Below, piece after piece: positions 56,104-64,000 of a stretch of DNA of 64,000 bases. Every line of letters begins with the position of its first letter. The first letter of the stretch is position 1. Source of the DNA: an uncultured Altererythrobacter sp. (lineage in GTDB: Bacteria; Pseudomonadota; Alphaproteobacteria; Sphingomonadales; Sphingomonadaceae); assembly GCA_946886565.1 (NCBI GenBank), contig CAMPIX010000008.1, forward strand, positions 53,048 to 117,047, in the 5' to 3' direction. The position numbers and the translations under genes are program-made. A model generated the notes under the pieces. That model was given only the letters and a program-made list of their open reading frames with translations. It ran no database searches and had not been told where the DNA came from.

Positions 56104-56880
56104 ATGGGTTACGATAGAGGCCGCCGGGGTCGCGGACGCGACAAGCGCGATGGTTTCGGAGAAGACGGTTTCGACCCCTTTGGTGGCGGCCCTCCCGGAA
56201 ATTTCGGTGACAGCAACTACGGCGGCGGCGACCGGTTCGGTGGCGGCGGCGGCGACCGCTTCGGCGGTGGTGGCGGTGGCAACCGTTTCGGCGGCGGCGA
56301 TCGTGGCGGCCCGCGTGGCGGCGGCGGTGGCGGCGGCGGCGGGTTCAACCGCATGCCTGCGCAGGTCGTCGGCACCGGCAAGGGCACGGTGAAGTTCTTC
56401 AACGGCCAGAAGGGCTTCGGCTTCATTCAGCAGGAAGGCGGCGGTGAGGACGTGTTCGTCCACATCAGCGCGGTCGAGCGCGCGGGCCTCGAAGGCCTCG
56501 CCGAAGGGCAGGAGCTGGAATTCAATCTGGTCGACCGCGGCGGCAAGACCTCCGCGCAGGACCTCCAGATCGTCGGCGACGTCATCCCTGTCGAATCGCG
56601 CGGCGGCGACCGCGGCGAGCGCGGCGGTGACCGCGGCGGCGCCCCGCAGCGCGAGCTGACCGGCGAGAAGGCGACCGGCACCGTCAAGTTCTTCAACGCG
56701 ATGAAGGGTTTCGGCTTCCTCGTCCGCGACGATGGCCAGCCCGACGCCTTCGTGCACATCAGCGCGGTCGAGCGTTCGGGCCTGGGCGGCATCAACGAGG
56801 GTGAGCGCTACGAGTTCGACCTCGAGGTCGATCGACGAGGCAAGCACTCGGCGGTCAACCTGGTGCCCGTACAGGACTGA
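56104..56880 (+). CDS. double cold-shock-domain RNA-binding protein with a Gly-rich N terminus
   Basis: A 258-residue protein with two CSD domains at about 93-158 ([20 protein letters not shown]) and 190-258 ([20 protein letters not shown]). Each has the RNP1-like KGFGF and RNP2-like VFVHIS/AFVHIS. Residues 1-90 are Gly/Arg/Phe repeats such as DRFGGGGG, and an RGG-rich linker ([13 protein letters not shown]) joins the domains. Such regions promote RNA binding and condensation. Members in alphaproteobacteria act as RNA chaperones at low temperature or in stationary phase. The 246-base upstream gap may be a regulated leader. A terminator lies at 56939. Confidence 0.9.
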   Translation: MGYDRGRRGRGRDKRDGFGEDGFDPFGGGPPGNFGDSNYGGGDRFGGGGGDRFGGGGGGNRFGGGDRGGPRGGGGGGGGGFNRMPAQVVGTGKGTVKFFNGQKGFGFIQQEGGGEDVFVHISAVERAGLEGLAEGQELEFNLVDRGGKTSAQDLQIVGDVIPVESRGGDRGERGGDRGGAPQRELTGEKATGTVKFFNAMKGFGFLVRDDGQPDAFVHISAVERSGLGGINEGERYEFDLEVDRRGKHSAVNLVPVQD

Positions 56881-56938
56881 CCGGCCCACGCCCCACCCGG
56901 CCGTTTGACCGGGCGGTGGCGACATTCTAGACGGCGCG

Positions 56939-56972
56939 AATGGCGGCTCTTAGGGGCCGCCATTTGTCGTTT
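56939..56972 (+). terminator. intrinsic terminator of the cold-shock gene
   Basis: AATGGCGGC, a loop of eight bases and GCCGCCATT are followed by TGTCGTTT. It lies 58 bases past the cold-shock stop codon and before argD. Confidence 0.78.
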
Positions 56973-57002
56973 CCCAGCTTGCGAATTGCGAAGGACCTGC
57001 CG

Positions 57003-58193
57003 ATGTCGATCACGCCGCTCATGCCCGTTTACCCACGCTGTGGAGTGCGTCCGGTGCGCGGCGACCACTGCCATCTGATCGACGAGGATGGCACGCGCTA
57101 TCTCGATTTCGCCAGCGGCATCGCGGTCAATCTGCTCGGCCACAGCCACGAAGGGCTGATCGGCGCGATCCAGCGGCAGGCGGCGACGCTGATGCACGTC
57201 TCCAACCTCTACGGCAGCCCGCAAGGCGAAGCGCTGGCGCAGCGGCTGGTAGACAAGACCTTCGCCGACACGGTGTTCTTCACCAACTCCGGCGCCGAAG
57301 CGGTCGAGTGCGCGATCAAGACCGCGCGCGCCTATCACCAGCACGCGGGTGACGACGATCGCTACGAGCTGATTACCTTCAAGAACGCCTTCCACGGGCG
57401 CACGATGGCGACGATCAGCGCCTCGAACCAGGAGAAGATGCACAAGGGCTTCATGCCGCTGCTGGGCGGGTTCAAGTATGTCGAATTCGACGATCTCGAA
57501 GCCGCGAAGGCGGCAATCGGGCCGAACACCGCGGGCTTTCTGGTCGAGCCGATCCAGGGCGAGGGCGGTATCCGCCCGGCCTCGATGGAATTCATGAAGG
57601 GCTTGCGCGCGCTCGCCGACGAGCACGATCTCATGCTCGTGCTCGACGAGGTTCAGTGCGGCGTCGCGCGCACCGGCAAGCTCTACGCGCACGAGCACTA
57701 CGGTATCGAGCCCGACATTCTCGCGACCGCCAAGGGCATCGGCGGCGGCTTCCCGCTCGGCGCCTGCCTCGCCACCGAAAAGGCGGCGCGCGGCATGGGG
57801 CTCGGCGCCCACGGTTCGACCTACGGCGGCAACCCGCTGGCGATGGCCGCGGGCATGGCGGTGATGGATGCGGTCGCCAACGACGAGTTCCTCGCCGAAG
57901 TGACCGAGAAGGGCGAGCGGCTGCGCAGCCGGCTCGAACAGTTCATCGGCAACTATCCCGAGCTGTTCGAGCTCGTGCGCGGGAAGGGCCTGATGCTCGG
58001 GATCAAGATGAAGGTCGAGAGCCGCCCGTTCTACACGCACCTGCGCGACAAGCATCAGCTGCTGACCGTGGCGGCGGGCGACAATACGCTGCGCGTGCTT
58101 CCCCCGCTGGTGGCGGGCGAGGCCGAGATCGACGAGTTCTTCGAGAAGCTCTCGGCCGGCGCTGCCGACTACCGGGTGCCCGAGACCGCCTGA
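57003..58193 (+). CDS. argD: acetylornithine/succinyldiaminopimelate aminotransferase
   Basis: A 396-residue PLP-dependent class III aminotransferase that converts N-acetylglutamate semialdehyde to N-acetylornithine. Motifs are [43 protein letters not shown] and [15 protein letters not shown], and the PLP lysine K244 is in [21 protein letters not shown] before the ATG at 57003 sets the start; upstream in-frame codons are shadow. It is followed by argF in a one-base stop-start overlap (TGATG). It may also serve lysine synthesis, as ArgD often does. Confidence 0.95.
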   Translation: MSITPLMPVYPRCGVRPVRGDHCHLIDEDGTRYLDFASGIAVNLLGHSHEGLIGAIQRQAATLMHVSNLYGSPQGEALAQRLVDKTFADTVFFTNSGAEAVECAIKTARAYHQHAGDDDRYELITFKNAFHGRTMATISASNQEKMHKGFMPLLGGFKYVEFDDLEAAKAAIGPNTAGFLVEPIQGEGGIRPASMEFMKGLRALADEHDLMLVLDEVQCGVARTGKLYAHEHYGIEPDILATAKGIGGGFPLGACLATEKAARGMGLGAHGSTYGGNPLAMAAGMAVMDAVANDEFLAEVTEKGERLRSRLEQFIGNYPELFELVRGKGLMLGIKMKVESRPFYTHLRDKHQLLTVAAGDNTLRVLPPLVAGEAEIDEFFEKLSAGAADYRVPETA

Positions 58194-59122
58194 TGGCCTT
58201 GCGCCACTTCCTCGACCTGTCGGATGCGGGGACCGATGCGATCGCGGCGATGATCGACGATGCGCAATCGCGCAAAGCCGCGCGCGCAGGCTGGCCCAAG
58301 GGCAAGTCCGACGCCGATGCACCCCTCGCCGGGCATGTGCTGGCGATGGTGTTCGAGAAGAGCTCGACCCGCACGCGGGTCAGCTTCGACATCGCCATGC
58401 GTCAGCTCGGCGGCTCGGCGCTGGTGCTCGATTCGGCTTCGAGCCAGCTCGGCCGGGGCGAATCGATCGCTGACACCGCGCGGGTGCTCAGCCGCATGGC
58501 CGATGCGATCATGCTGCGGACCGACGATCACGGCAAGGCGGAGGAGATGGCGCGCCACGCCAGCGTGCCGGTGATCAACGGTCTGACCGACCGCTCGCAC
58601 CCCTGCCAGATCGTCGCCGACCTCACGACGCTCATCGAGCAGCGCAAGCCTCTGCCGGGCCTCGAGCTCGCCTGGTTCGGCGACGGCAACAACGTGCTGC
58701 ATTCGATCCTCGAGGCCGCCGCGCTGTTCAGGTTCAACGTCCGCGTGGCCACGCCGAAGGGCTACGAACCCGAGGCGGAGTTTGTCGAAATGGCGCGCGC
58801 GGGCGGGGCGCGGATTACGCTGACCAACGATGCGGGCGAGGCGGCGTCGGGGGCCGACGTTGTCGTGACCGACACCTGGGTGTCGATGGGGCAGGACCAC
58901 GCGCACGACAAGCTCGCGGCGATGGCGCCGTTCCAGGTGAACGAAGCGCTGATGGCACATGCAAAGCCCGACGCGCGCTTCCTCCACTGCCTGCCCGCGC
59001 ATATCGGCGACGAAGTGAGCGAGGGCGTGTTCGAGGGCCCGCAATCGGTCGTGTTCGACGAGGCGGAGAACCGTATCCACGCGCAGAAGGCGATCCTGCT
59101 CTGGTGCTTCGGGAAACTCTGA
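58193..59122 (+). CDS. argF: ornithine carbamoyltransferase
   Basis: A 309-residue enzyme that makes citrulline from ornithine and carbamoyl phosphate. The carbamoyl-phosphate loop is [11 protein letters not shown] (S58-R62), [15 protein letters not shown] is the second, and the ornithine site is DTWVSMGQ and [18 protein letters not shown]. The gene begins on the last base of the argD stop codon. HslO follows it 46 bases later. ArgD-ArgF-Hsp33 is a common alphaproteobacterial arrangement. Confidence 0.95.
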   Translation: MALRHFLDLSDAGTDAIAAMIDDAQSRKAARAGWPKGKSDADAPLAGHVLAMVFEKSSTRTRVSFDIAMRQLGGSALVLDSASSQLGRGESIADTARVLSRMADAIMLRTDDHGKAEEMARHASVPVINGLTDRSHPCQIVADLTTLIEQRKPLPGLELAWFGDGNNVLHSILEAAALFRFNVRVATPKGYEPEAEFVEMARAGGARITLTNDAGEAASGADVVVTDTWVSMGQDHAHDKLAAMAPFQVNEALMAHAKPDARFLHCLPAHIGDEVSEGVFEGPQSVVFDEAENRIHAQKAILLWCFGKL

Positions 59123-59168
59123 GCAAGCAACGCCTTACTTTCGCGGCCTGGGCCCCCATATTCGGCCC

Positions 59169-60062
59169 ATGACCGAACAGGCCGAAACCTATTCCGACAA
59201 GCTGCTGGGCTTTACGATTCCGGCGCGCAATGCACGTGGCAAGGCCGTGCGACTCGATCGCACGATCGACGAAATCCTCGCCGCCCACGACTATCCGCCC
59301 GCGATCACGCACCTGCTCGCCGAAGCGCTGGTGCTCGCCGCGCTCATCGGCGGCTTGCTCAAGGACGAAAGCGGACAGCTGACGATACAGGCGCAGACCG
59401 AAGCGGGCGTTGTCCGCCTGCTGGTGTGCGACTATCGCGCGGGCGCGTTGCGTGGCTACGTCGACTTCGACCGCGAACGGCTCGCCGCGCTCGGCGCCAA
59501 CCCCTCGCTCTTCGCGCTGTTCGGGAAAGGCTACCTCGCGATCACGTTCGACATGGTCGATGGCAAGGGCCGCTACCAGGGGATCGTGCCGCTCGAAGGC
59601 GAATCGCTGGCCGAGGCTTGCGAGACCTATTTCGCGCAGTCCGAGCAGGTCCCCACCCTGATCCGCGTTGCTGCGCGCGCCGGCCGCGGCGGATGCGTGG
59701 CGGGGGGGCTTCTGGTGCAGCACCTGCCCGACGGCGAAGAGGGTCGCGAGCGGCTCCACGCGCGGATGGACCATCCCGAGTGGGAGCACGTCGCGGTGCT
59801 CGCGGGGAGCACCCGCCACGACGAACTGGTCGACGACGGGCTTTCGCTCGAGGCGCTTGTCTGGCGGCTGTTCCACGAGGAGAGCGAAGTGCGCATCCAG
59901 CCCGGACCGGGCCTGGCGCGCGGATGTCGTTGCTCGGTCGCGCACTACGAGCAGGTCATCGCGCGATTTCCCGAAGAAGACCGCGCCGACATGCGCGATG
60001 AGCAAGGGAAAATCCTCGTCGATTGTGCGTTCTGTTCAAAGGTGTTCGAGATCGAAGCCTGA
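59169..60062 (+). CDS. hslO: redox-regulated chaperone Hsp33
   Basis: A 297-residue cytosolic holdase activated by oxidation. The C-terminal zinc-binding redox switch has C253 and C255 (GCRCSVAHY) and C286 and C289 (CAFCSKVF), matching the CxC...CxxC pattern, so it should be redox-sensitive. The N-terminal domain has ALIGGLLKDESGQLTIQAQT and FGKGYLAITFDMVDGKGRYQ. It is probably transcribed with argD and argF. No terminator is visible before the next gene. Confidence 0.94.
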   Translation: MTEQAETYSDKLLGFTIPARNARGKAVRLDRTIDEILAAHDYPPAITHLLAEALVLAALIGGLLKDESGQLTIQAQTEAGVVRLLVCDYRAGALRGYVDFDRERLAALGANPSLFALFGKGYLAITFDMVDGKGRYQGIVPLEGESLAEACETYFAQSEQVPTLIRVAARAGRGGCVAGGLLVQHLPDGEEGRERLHARMDHPEWEHVAVLAGSTRHDELVDDGLSLEALVWRLFHEESEVRIQPGPGLARGCRCSVAHYEQVIARFPEEDRADMRDEQGKILVDCAFCSKVFEIEA

Positions 60063-60144
60063 ACGGCCTGTCGTGTATGTGCAACGACTTGTCGGCCAAT
60101 TGGTGCTATGGGATGGGTAGATGAAAGCGTTCGGAGATCGGAAA

Positions 60145-60561
60145 ATGCGCAAATGGCCCAGGCGCGCGAAGCGTCCGGCGGCGATCGCCGCAGCCGTGGT
60201 CTGCGGCGCCTTGCTGGCTCCGGCGGTGGCACAATCGCCGAGTCTGGCGATGCTCGACGGGTTCAGCCCAGGCCAGTGGCAACTGCGCTATCGGGACGGA
60301 AGCCCGCCGAAGAAAATCTGCATCAGAAGTGGCCGCGAACTGATCCAGTTACGCCATCCGCGTAACGATTGCTCGCGTTACGTCGTCGAGGACGGCGCGA
60401 GCGAGGTGACGGTGCAATATACCTGCAAGGGCAGCAACTACGGCCGTACCAGTATCCGGCGCGAGAGCGGCTCGCTGGCGCAGGTCGAGAGCCAGGGGAT
60501 CGCGGGCGGCTTGCCGTTCCAGTTCACTGCGGAGGCGCGCCGGGTCGGCGCTTGCAACTGA
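60145..60561 (+). CDS. exported DUF3617-like protein
   Basis: A 138-residue protein with a signal peptide (MRKWPRRAKRPAAIAAAVVC, cleavage near AVAQ). GGAG nine bases before the ATG at 60145 supports this start over an in-frame ATG at 60121. The mature part LDGFSPGQWQLRYRDGSPPK and the paired cysteines (KICIRSG, NDCSRYV, YTCKGSNYG, VGACN) resemble the DUF3617 family of exported proteins with unknown function. It precedes queC with a 67-base gap. Confidence 0.7.
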   Translation: MRKWPRRAKRPAAIAAAVVCGALLAPAVAQSPSLAMLDGFSPGQWQLRYRDGSPPKKICIRSGRELIQLRHPRNDCSRYVVEDGASEVTVQYTCKGSNYGRTSIRRESGSLAQVESQGIAGGLPFQFTAEARRVGACN

Positions 60562-60628
60562 ATCCGGCCCCACGGGTTCCGGTACTCTTCTCATTGCTCC
60601 GATCCGGTTTTCACCCTAGCCCGAGGGA

Positions 60629-61333
60629 ATGGGATCGGACACCGATGAAAGGGCCAAGGCCGCCGTCGTATTGCTCTCCGGCGGTCTCGACTCGATGGTC
60701 GCCGCCGCGCTGGCGCGCGAGCGCGGATTCGCGCTTCATGCGCTGACGATCGACTACGGCCAGCGCCACCGGATCGAGATCGGGGCCGCGCATCGGGTAG
60801 CCGAAATGCTCGGTTGCGAGCGCCACGTCGTCTTCCCCCTCGACTTGCGGCAGTTCGGCGGCTCGGCGCTGACCGACGACATCGCTGTGCCGACGAACGG
60901 GGCGGGTGACGATATCCCGGTGACTTACGTGCCGGCGCGCAACATCGTATTTCTCTCGCTCACGCTCGCCTGGGCCGAAGCCTCGCACGCGCAGGACATC
61001 TTCATCGGCGTGAATGCGCTCGATTATTCGGGATACCCCGATTGCCGCCCCGAATTCATCGCGGCGTTCGAGAACATGGCGCGGCTCGGCACAAAGGCGG
61101 GGGTCGAGGGGCGCGGGGCGACAATCCACGCACCGCTGCAGCATATGACCAAGGCGCAGATCGCGGCCGAGGCTGCGCGGCTCGGGCTCGACACCGGGCT
61201 GAGTTGGTCGTGTTACGCCCCGAGTGCGAACGGGCGCGCCTGCGGGGTATGCGATAGCTGCCGCTTGCGGCAGAAGGGCTTCGCAGAGGCAGGGATAGAA
61301 GATGGGATCACTTATGAACGACAGCCGGACTGA
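60629..61333 (+). CDS. queC: 7-cyano-7-deazaguanine synthase
   Basis: QueC converts 7-carboxy-7-deazaguanine to preQ0 with ATP and ammonia, for queuosine tRNA modification. The 234 residues have the PP-loop [16 protein letters not shown] (from residue 13), [22 protein letters not shown] VPARN, and a C-terminal zinc site with C195, C205, C208 and C211 ([18 protein letters not shown]). The MFS gene begins inside its 3' end, so the two share a transcript. No other queuosine gene is present here. Confidence 0.94.
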   Translation: MGSDTDERAKAAVVLLSGGLDSMVAAALARERGFALHALTIDYGQRHRIEIGAAHRVAEMLGCERHVVFPLDLRQFGGSALTDDIAVPTNGAGDDIPVTYVPARNIVFLSLTLAWAEASHAQDIFIGVNALDYSGYPDCRPEFIAAFENMARLGTKAGVEGRGATIHAPLQHMTKAQIAAEAARLGLDTGLSWSCYAPSANGRACGVCDSCRLRQKGFAEAGIEDGITYERQPD

Positions 61334-62930
61334 CGCCGCGGGGCCATCGGCCGGACATGCGCCGGTAGAACAGAAGGTGTCGGCCTATAGCTGGTACGCT
61401 CTCGGCGTTCTGGTCCTGATCTATATTCTCAACTTCATCGACCGCCAGATCCTGTCGATCCTCGCCAACGACATCAAGCTCGATCTCGGCGTCGAGGACG
61501 ATTACCTCGGCTTCCTCTACGGAACCGCTTTTGCGGTGTTCTACGCGCTGTTCGGGATTCCGCTCGGAAAGCTCGCCGACAGCTGGAAGCGCATCCGGCT
61601 GATGAGCCTGGGCCTGGCGCTGTGGTCGGCGATGACCGCGCTCTCGGGCTTCGCGCGCGATGCCAGCACGTTGACGGTCGCCCGGATCGGCGTGGGTGTG
61701 GGCGAGGCGACCGCCAGCCCGGCCGCCTATTCGCTTATCTCGGACTGGTTTCCCGCACGGCTGCGGGCCACTGCGCTCGCGATCTACTCTTCGGGCCTCT
61801 ATCTGGGCGGCGGCATCTCGCTGCTGATCGGTGGGCTCGTGGTCGAGAACTGGAATGCCGCGTTCCCCGATGGCGGCCCGCTGGGCCTGGCCGGATGGCA
61901 GGCGGCATTTCTCGCGGTCGGTCTGCCCGGTCTGTTGCTGGCACTGTGGATCCTGACATTGCGCGAGCCGGTTCGCGGCGCGATCGACGGGCTCCCTACA
62001 GCCGAAGACCCGCGGCCTTTCCGGGGCTTCGTGCAGGAACTGCTCCAGGTGATCCCGCCGTTCACCGTCGTGGGCGCGGGGATGCGCGGTTTGCCTGCTC
62101 TCGCGATCAACCTCGTCGGCGCGGCCTTCTTCGCGCTTCTCGCCCTCTGGCTATCGTCGGCGGTGCCGGCCACATCATCGCTCGTGGCGGGTGTGTCGGA
62201 TCAGTGGCTGTTCCTCGGGGTCGGCTACTACGCGGTGTTCAGTTGGGCGATGTCGCTCCGGTCGCGCGACTTGCCGACCTTCCGGCTGACCTGGGGGTCG
62301 CCGGCATTTCTTTCGGTCGTTCTCGGCTACGGCACGATCGCTTTCGTCGCCTATTCGGCGGCGTACTGGGGCGCGCCCTACGCCGAGCGTACGCTCGGCG
62401 CCGACAAGAGCGACCTCGGCTGGTTCCTCGGTGCGCCCTCGGCGGTGGCCGGATTCCTGGGTGTCATCATCGGGGGGCGCATGGCGGACTTCCTGCTCGA
62501 ACGCCGGCCGACCGGGCGAATTCTGGTCATCCTGTTCGGATTGCTGACCACGGTGCCTCCGCTGATCGTCGCGTTCACCACCGACAGCCTGCCGGTATTC
62601 TATGTCGCGAGCTTCTTTGCGCAGATGCTGTCGGCTTCGGCACTCGGGGCCGCGGCGGCGACCAGCCAGGCGCTCGTGCTGCCGCGGATGCGGGGGCTGG
62701 CGACCGCGACCTTCTTCCTCTCGACGACGCTGATTGGTCTCGGCATCGGCCCGTTCATGGCCGGCTACGTCTCGGCCATCAATGGGGATGATCTCGCCGC
62801 AGGGATGATGAGCACATTGGTAGTGGTGCCGGTCGGCCTGGCGCTACTGCTGGCGGCGCTCAAGCTGGTGCCCGCGGCGGCGGCGAGCGTCGTCGAACGC
62901 GCGCGCGCCGCCGGGGAGAACCTGCCCTGA
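61302..62930 (+). CDS. spinster-like MFS transporter
   Basis: A 542-residue inner-membrane protein with about twelve hydrophobic segments. [20 protein letters not shown] near the N terminus and [20 protein letters not shown] (loop 2-3) are typical of the spinster-like MFS group. [20 protein letters not shown] follows. It overlaps the end of queC by up to 32 bases; a second ATG at 61314 would shorten it by four residues. Substrates of this group in bacteria are mostly unknown (proposed: organic acids or hydrophobic compounds). It converges with sodC. Confidence 0.88.
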   Translation: MGSLMNDSRTDAAGPSAGHAPVEQKVSAYSWYALGVLVLIYILNFIDRQILSILANDIKLDLGVEDDYLGFLYGTAFAVFYALFGIPLGKLADSWKRIRLMSLGLALWSAMTALSGFARDASTLTVARIGVGVGEATASPAAYSLISDWFPARLRATALAIYSSGLYLGGGISLLIGGLVVENWNAAFPDGGPLGLAGWQAAFLAVGLPGLLLALWILTLREPVRGAIDGLPTAEDPRPFRGFVQELLQVIPPFTVVGAGMRGLPALAINLVGAAFFALLALWLSSAVPATSSLVAGVSDQWLFLGVGYYAVFSWAMSLRSRDLPTFRLTWGSPAFLSVVLGYGTIAFVAYSAAYWGAPYAERTLGADKSDLGWFLGAPSAVAGFLGVIIGGRMADFLLERRPTGRILVILFGLLTTVPPLIVAFTTDSLPVFYVASFFAQMLSASALGAAAATSQALVLPRMRGLATATFFLSTTLIGLGIGPFMAGYVSAINGDDLAAGMMSTLVVVPVGLALLLAALKLVPAAAASVVERARAAGENLP

Positions 62931-62949
62931 TGAAATTCGAGGCGGCGGG

Positions 62950-63528
62950 TCAGGTTCGCTCGAGCACGCCGCAGGCGATCCGCGAGCCGGCATTGCCGGT
63001 GGGATCGGTGCGATAGTCGTCCGGGTCGGCGTGGATCATGACCGCCGTCCCGTCGGCATCGAACAGCGAATCGATCGCGTTGCCGGATTCCGCGTCGAGC
63101 GCGACGGTGGTGGAGGCGGTGCCGTCTGCATTCACGACGAGATTGGGCAGATCGCCCAGATGGCTGCCGGCGGGATTTTCCCGCCCGTGTTCCCGCTCCG
63201 CGGGATTGAGGTGCCCCCCGGCGGAGGTGAAGTCGGGCGCCTCGCACTGACCGGTGGTGTGAAGGTGGAAGCCGTGCGTGCCTTCCGGAATCCCGGTCAC
63301 CGCCACTTCGAACGATAGCGCGCCGTCGTCGGAGACGAGTTCGACGGTGCCCGCAGACGTGCCATCGGCCAACGCGAGCGCGGCCGATCCCAGCGTTTCG
63401 GGGGTGGACGGCTCAGCCGGGGCATTTTCCGCCGCTCCTTCGGCCGGTGTGGCCTCGTCCTGATCGGGAGAACAGCCGGCGAGGGCAGCCATGGTGGTGA
63501 GAGCGAGGGGCAGGGATAGGCGAATCAT
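62950..63528 (-). CDS. sodC: lipoprotein Cu/Zn superoxide dismutase
   Basis: A 192-residue exported enzyme that removes periplasmic superoxide. MIRLSLPLALTTMAALAGCS has a lipobox with C19, then an acidic linker. Metal ligands in family positions: H88 and H90 (HGFHLH), H106 (AGGHLNP), H114, H123 and D126 (HLGDLPNL), and H166 (MIHADPDDY). C95 and C186 can form the structural disulfide. The lipid anchor suggests membrane attachment in the periplasm. It lies 92 bases after the OmpA-family gene, separated by a terminator. Confidence 0.93.
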   Translation of the reverse strand: MIRLSLPLALTTMAALAGCSPDQDEATPAEGAAENAPAEPSTPETLGSAALALADGTSAGTVELVSDDGALSFEVAVTGIPEGTHGFHLHTTGQCEAPDFTSAGGHLNPAEREHGRENPAGSHLGDLPNLVVNADGTASTTVALDAESGNAIDSLFDADGTAVMIHADPDDYRTDPTGNAGSRIACGVLERT

Positions 63529-63564
63529 GAACAGCTCCTGTCTTGCGAGTTCATGAACCTAACG

Positions 63565-63591
63565 AAAAAGGGGCCGGATTGCTCCGACCCC
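63565..63591 (-). terminator. intrinsic terminator of the OmpA-family gene
   Basis: On the minus strand GGGGTCGGA, a GCAA loop and TCCGGCCCC (one G-T pair) are followed by TTTTTCG. It lies 29 bases past the OmpA-family stop codon and before sodC. Confidence 0.88.
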
Positions 63592-63620
63592 TTTCCGAGA
63601 AGCTATCGCTTTCGCGAAAC

Positions 63621-64000
63621 TTACATGCCCGATCCCGGACCGTAGGTGATTTCCACCCGGCGGTTCTGGAGCTCGCGCACGCCGTCCGCGGTGGGAACCC
63701 GCAGTTGGCTTTCGCCGAAGGCTTCGCTCGAAATCCGCGCCTCGGGGATGCCCCGGCCGGAGAGATACGAACGAACCGAGTCGTTGCGGCGCTCGGCCAG
63801 ACCCATGTTGTAGGTCTCGGTACCCGAGGTGTCGGTGTGACCGGCCAGCATGACCGACGCCGAACCGCAGTTGCTGTACGCCGAAACCGCGTTGTCCAGA
63901 ATGGTCGCTGCCTCGGGCGTGATGTCCGACTTGTCCCATTCGAAGAACACGATGTACGGCCCCTTGTTGCACACCGGCGGAGGCGGCGGCGGCGGAGGGG
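63621..64000 (-). CDS. OmpA-family protein (partial, N terminus outside)
   Basis: Only the last 126 residues or so are present; the gene begins beyond the right edge. A run of prolines at the window end leads into VCNKGPYIVFFEWDKSDITP. It then becomes an OmpA/MotB-like peptidoglycan-binding domain with VMLAGHTDTSGTETYNMGLA, RRNDSVRSYLSGRGIPEARI and ENRRVEI-type QNRRVEITYGPGSGM. The G-H-T-D and N-R-R-V-E residues that hold diaminopimelate are kept. A proline-rich hinge like this joins an outer-membrane barrel to the peptidoglycan domain in OmpA-type porins. Confidence 0.9.
   Translation of the reverse strand, partial: PPPPPPPPVCNKGPYIVFFEWDKSDITPEAATILDNAVSAYSNCGSASVMLAGHTDTSGTETYNMGLAERRNDSVRSYLSGRGIPEARISSEAFGESQLRVPTADGVRELQNRRVEITYGPGSGM

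Overview
The window is a 64 kb piece of a GC-rich alphaproteobacterial chromosome. It most resembles the Sphingomonadales (Erythrobacter/Sphingomonas-type). The grounds are a MipZ division ATPase, an HWE-type sensor kinase, a TonB-ExbB-multiple-ExbD cluster, a BON-domain protein typical of that group, and widespread ATGA/GTGA start-stop overlaps. No rRNA, tRNA, CRISPR array, prophage or transposase was recognised. Most of the window is ordinary core genome, densely packed on both strands.

Layout. 1-3.5 kb (minus): glnD (cut by the left edge) and an acyl-CoA ligase. 3.7-5.6 kb: lgt and a MidA-type methyltransferase. 5.7-9.6 kb (minus): an osmoprotectant-type ABC transporter (fused permease/binding protein plus ATPase) and a GAF-PAS-HWE histidine kinase. 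9.7-12.9 kb: leucine-degradation genes ivd and mccB, split by a DUF559 gene framed by inverted structured repeats. 13-17.3 kb: a small membrane protein, panC, mipZ, a J-domain protein and a phosphohexomutase. 17.4-22.3 kb: a BON protein, a GbsR-type regulator with a DUF4166 protein, and a ligase-associated helicase. 22.3-25.5 kb (minus): tonB-exbB-exbD-exbD plus a third exbD. 25.9-36.3 kb: a lipoprotein, hom, glpX, prs, an AraC regulator, a histidinol-phosphatase-like enzyme, a membrane sulfatase, an SDR, rpmI and rplT. 36.5-41.7 kb: a second AraC regulator, pheS, pheT (carrying a 90-bp palindromic repeat in frame) and an SDR. 41.8-47.4 kb: a secreted protein, prfC, an FMN-type oxidase, an EEP phosphatase, and glnK-amtB behind a near-perfect sigma-54 promoter. 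47.7-53 kb: a TonB-dependent receptor, a GMC oxidoreductase and an alkylglycerol-monooxygenase-like hydroxylase. 53.2-64 kb: an M20 hydrolase, terC with a DUF442 protein, a double cold-shock protein, argD-argF-hslO, a DUF3617-like protein, queC with an MFS transporter, sodC and the C terminus of an OmpA-family protein.

How the genes connect. GlnD and the GlnK/AmtB pair form one nitrogen-sensing circuit. Ivd and MccB are consecutive leucine-catabolic steps. TonB/ExbB/ExbD would energise receptors such as the one at 47.7 kb. ArgD and ArgF belong to arginine synthesis.

The least explained feature is a family of paired, inverted, double-hairpin repeats. One pair brackets a DUF559 nuclease-like gene inside an operon. 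One pair stands alone behind glpX. A related palindrome is translated inside pheT. The stems differ between copies but stay paired, which suggests selection on a folded nucleic acid and a REP/RAYT-like mobile element with a DUF559 partner.
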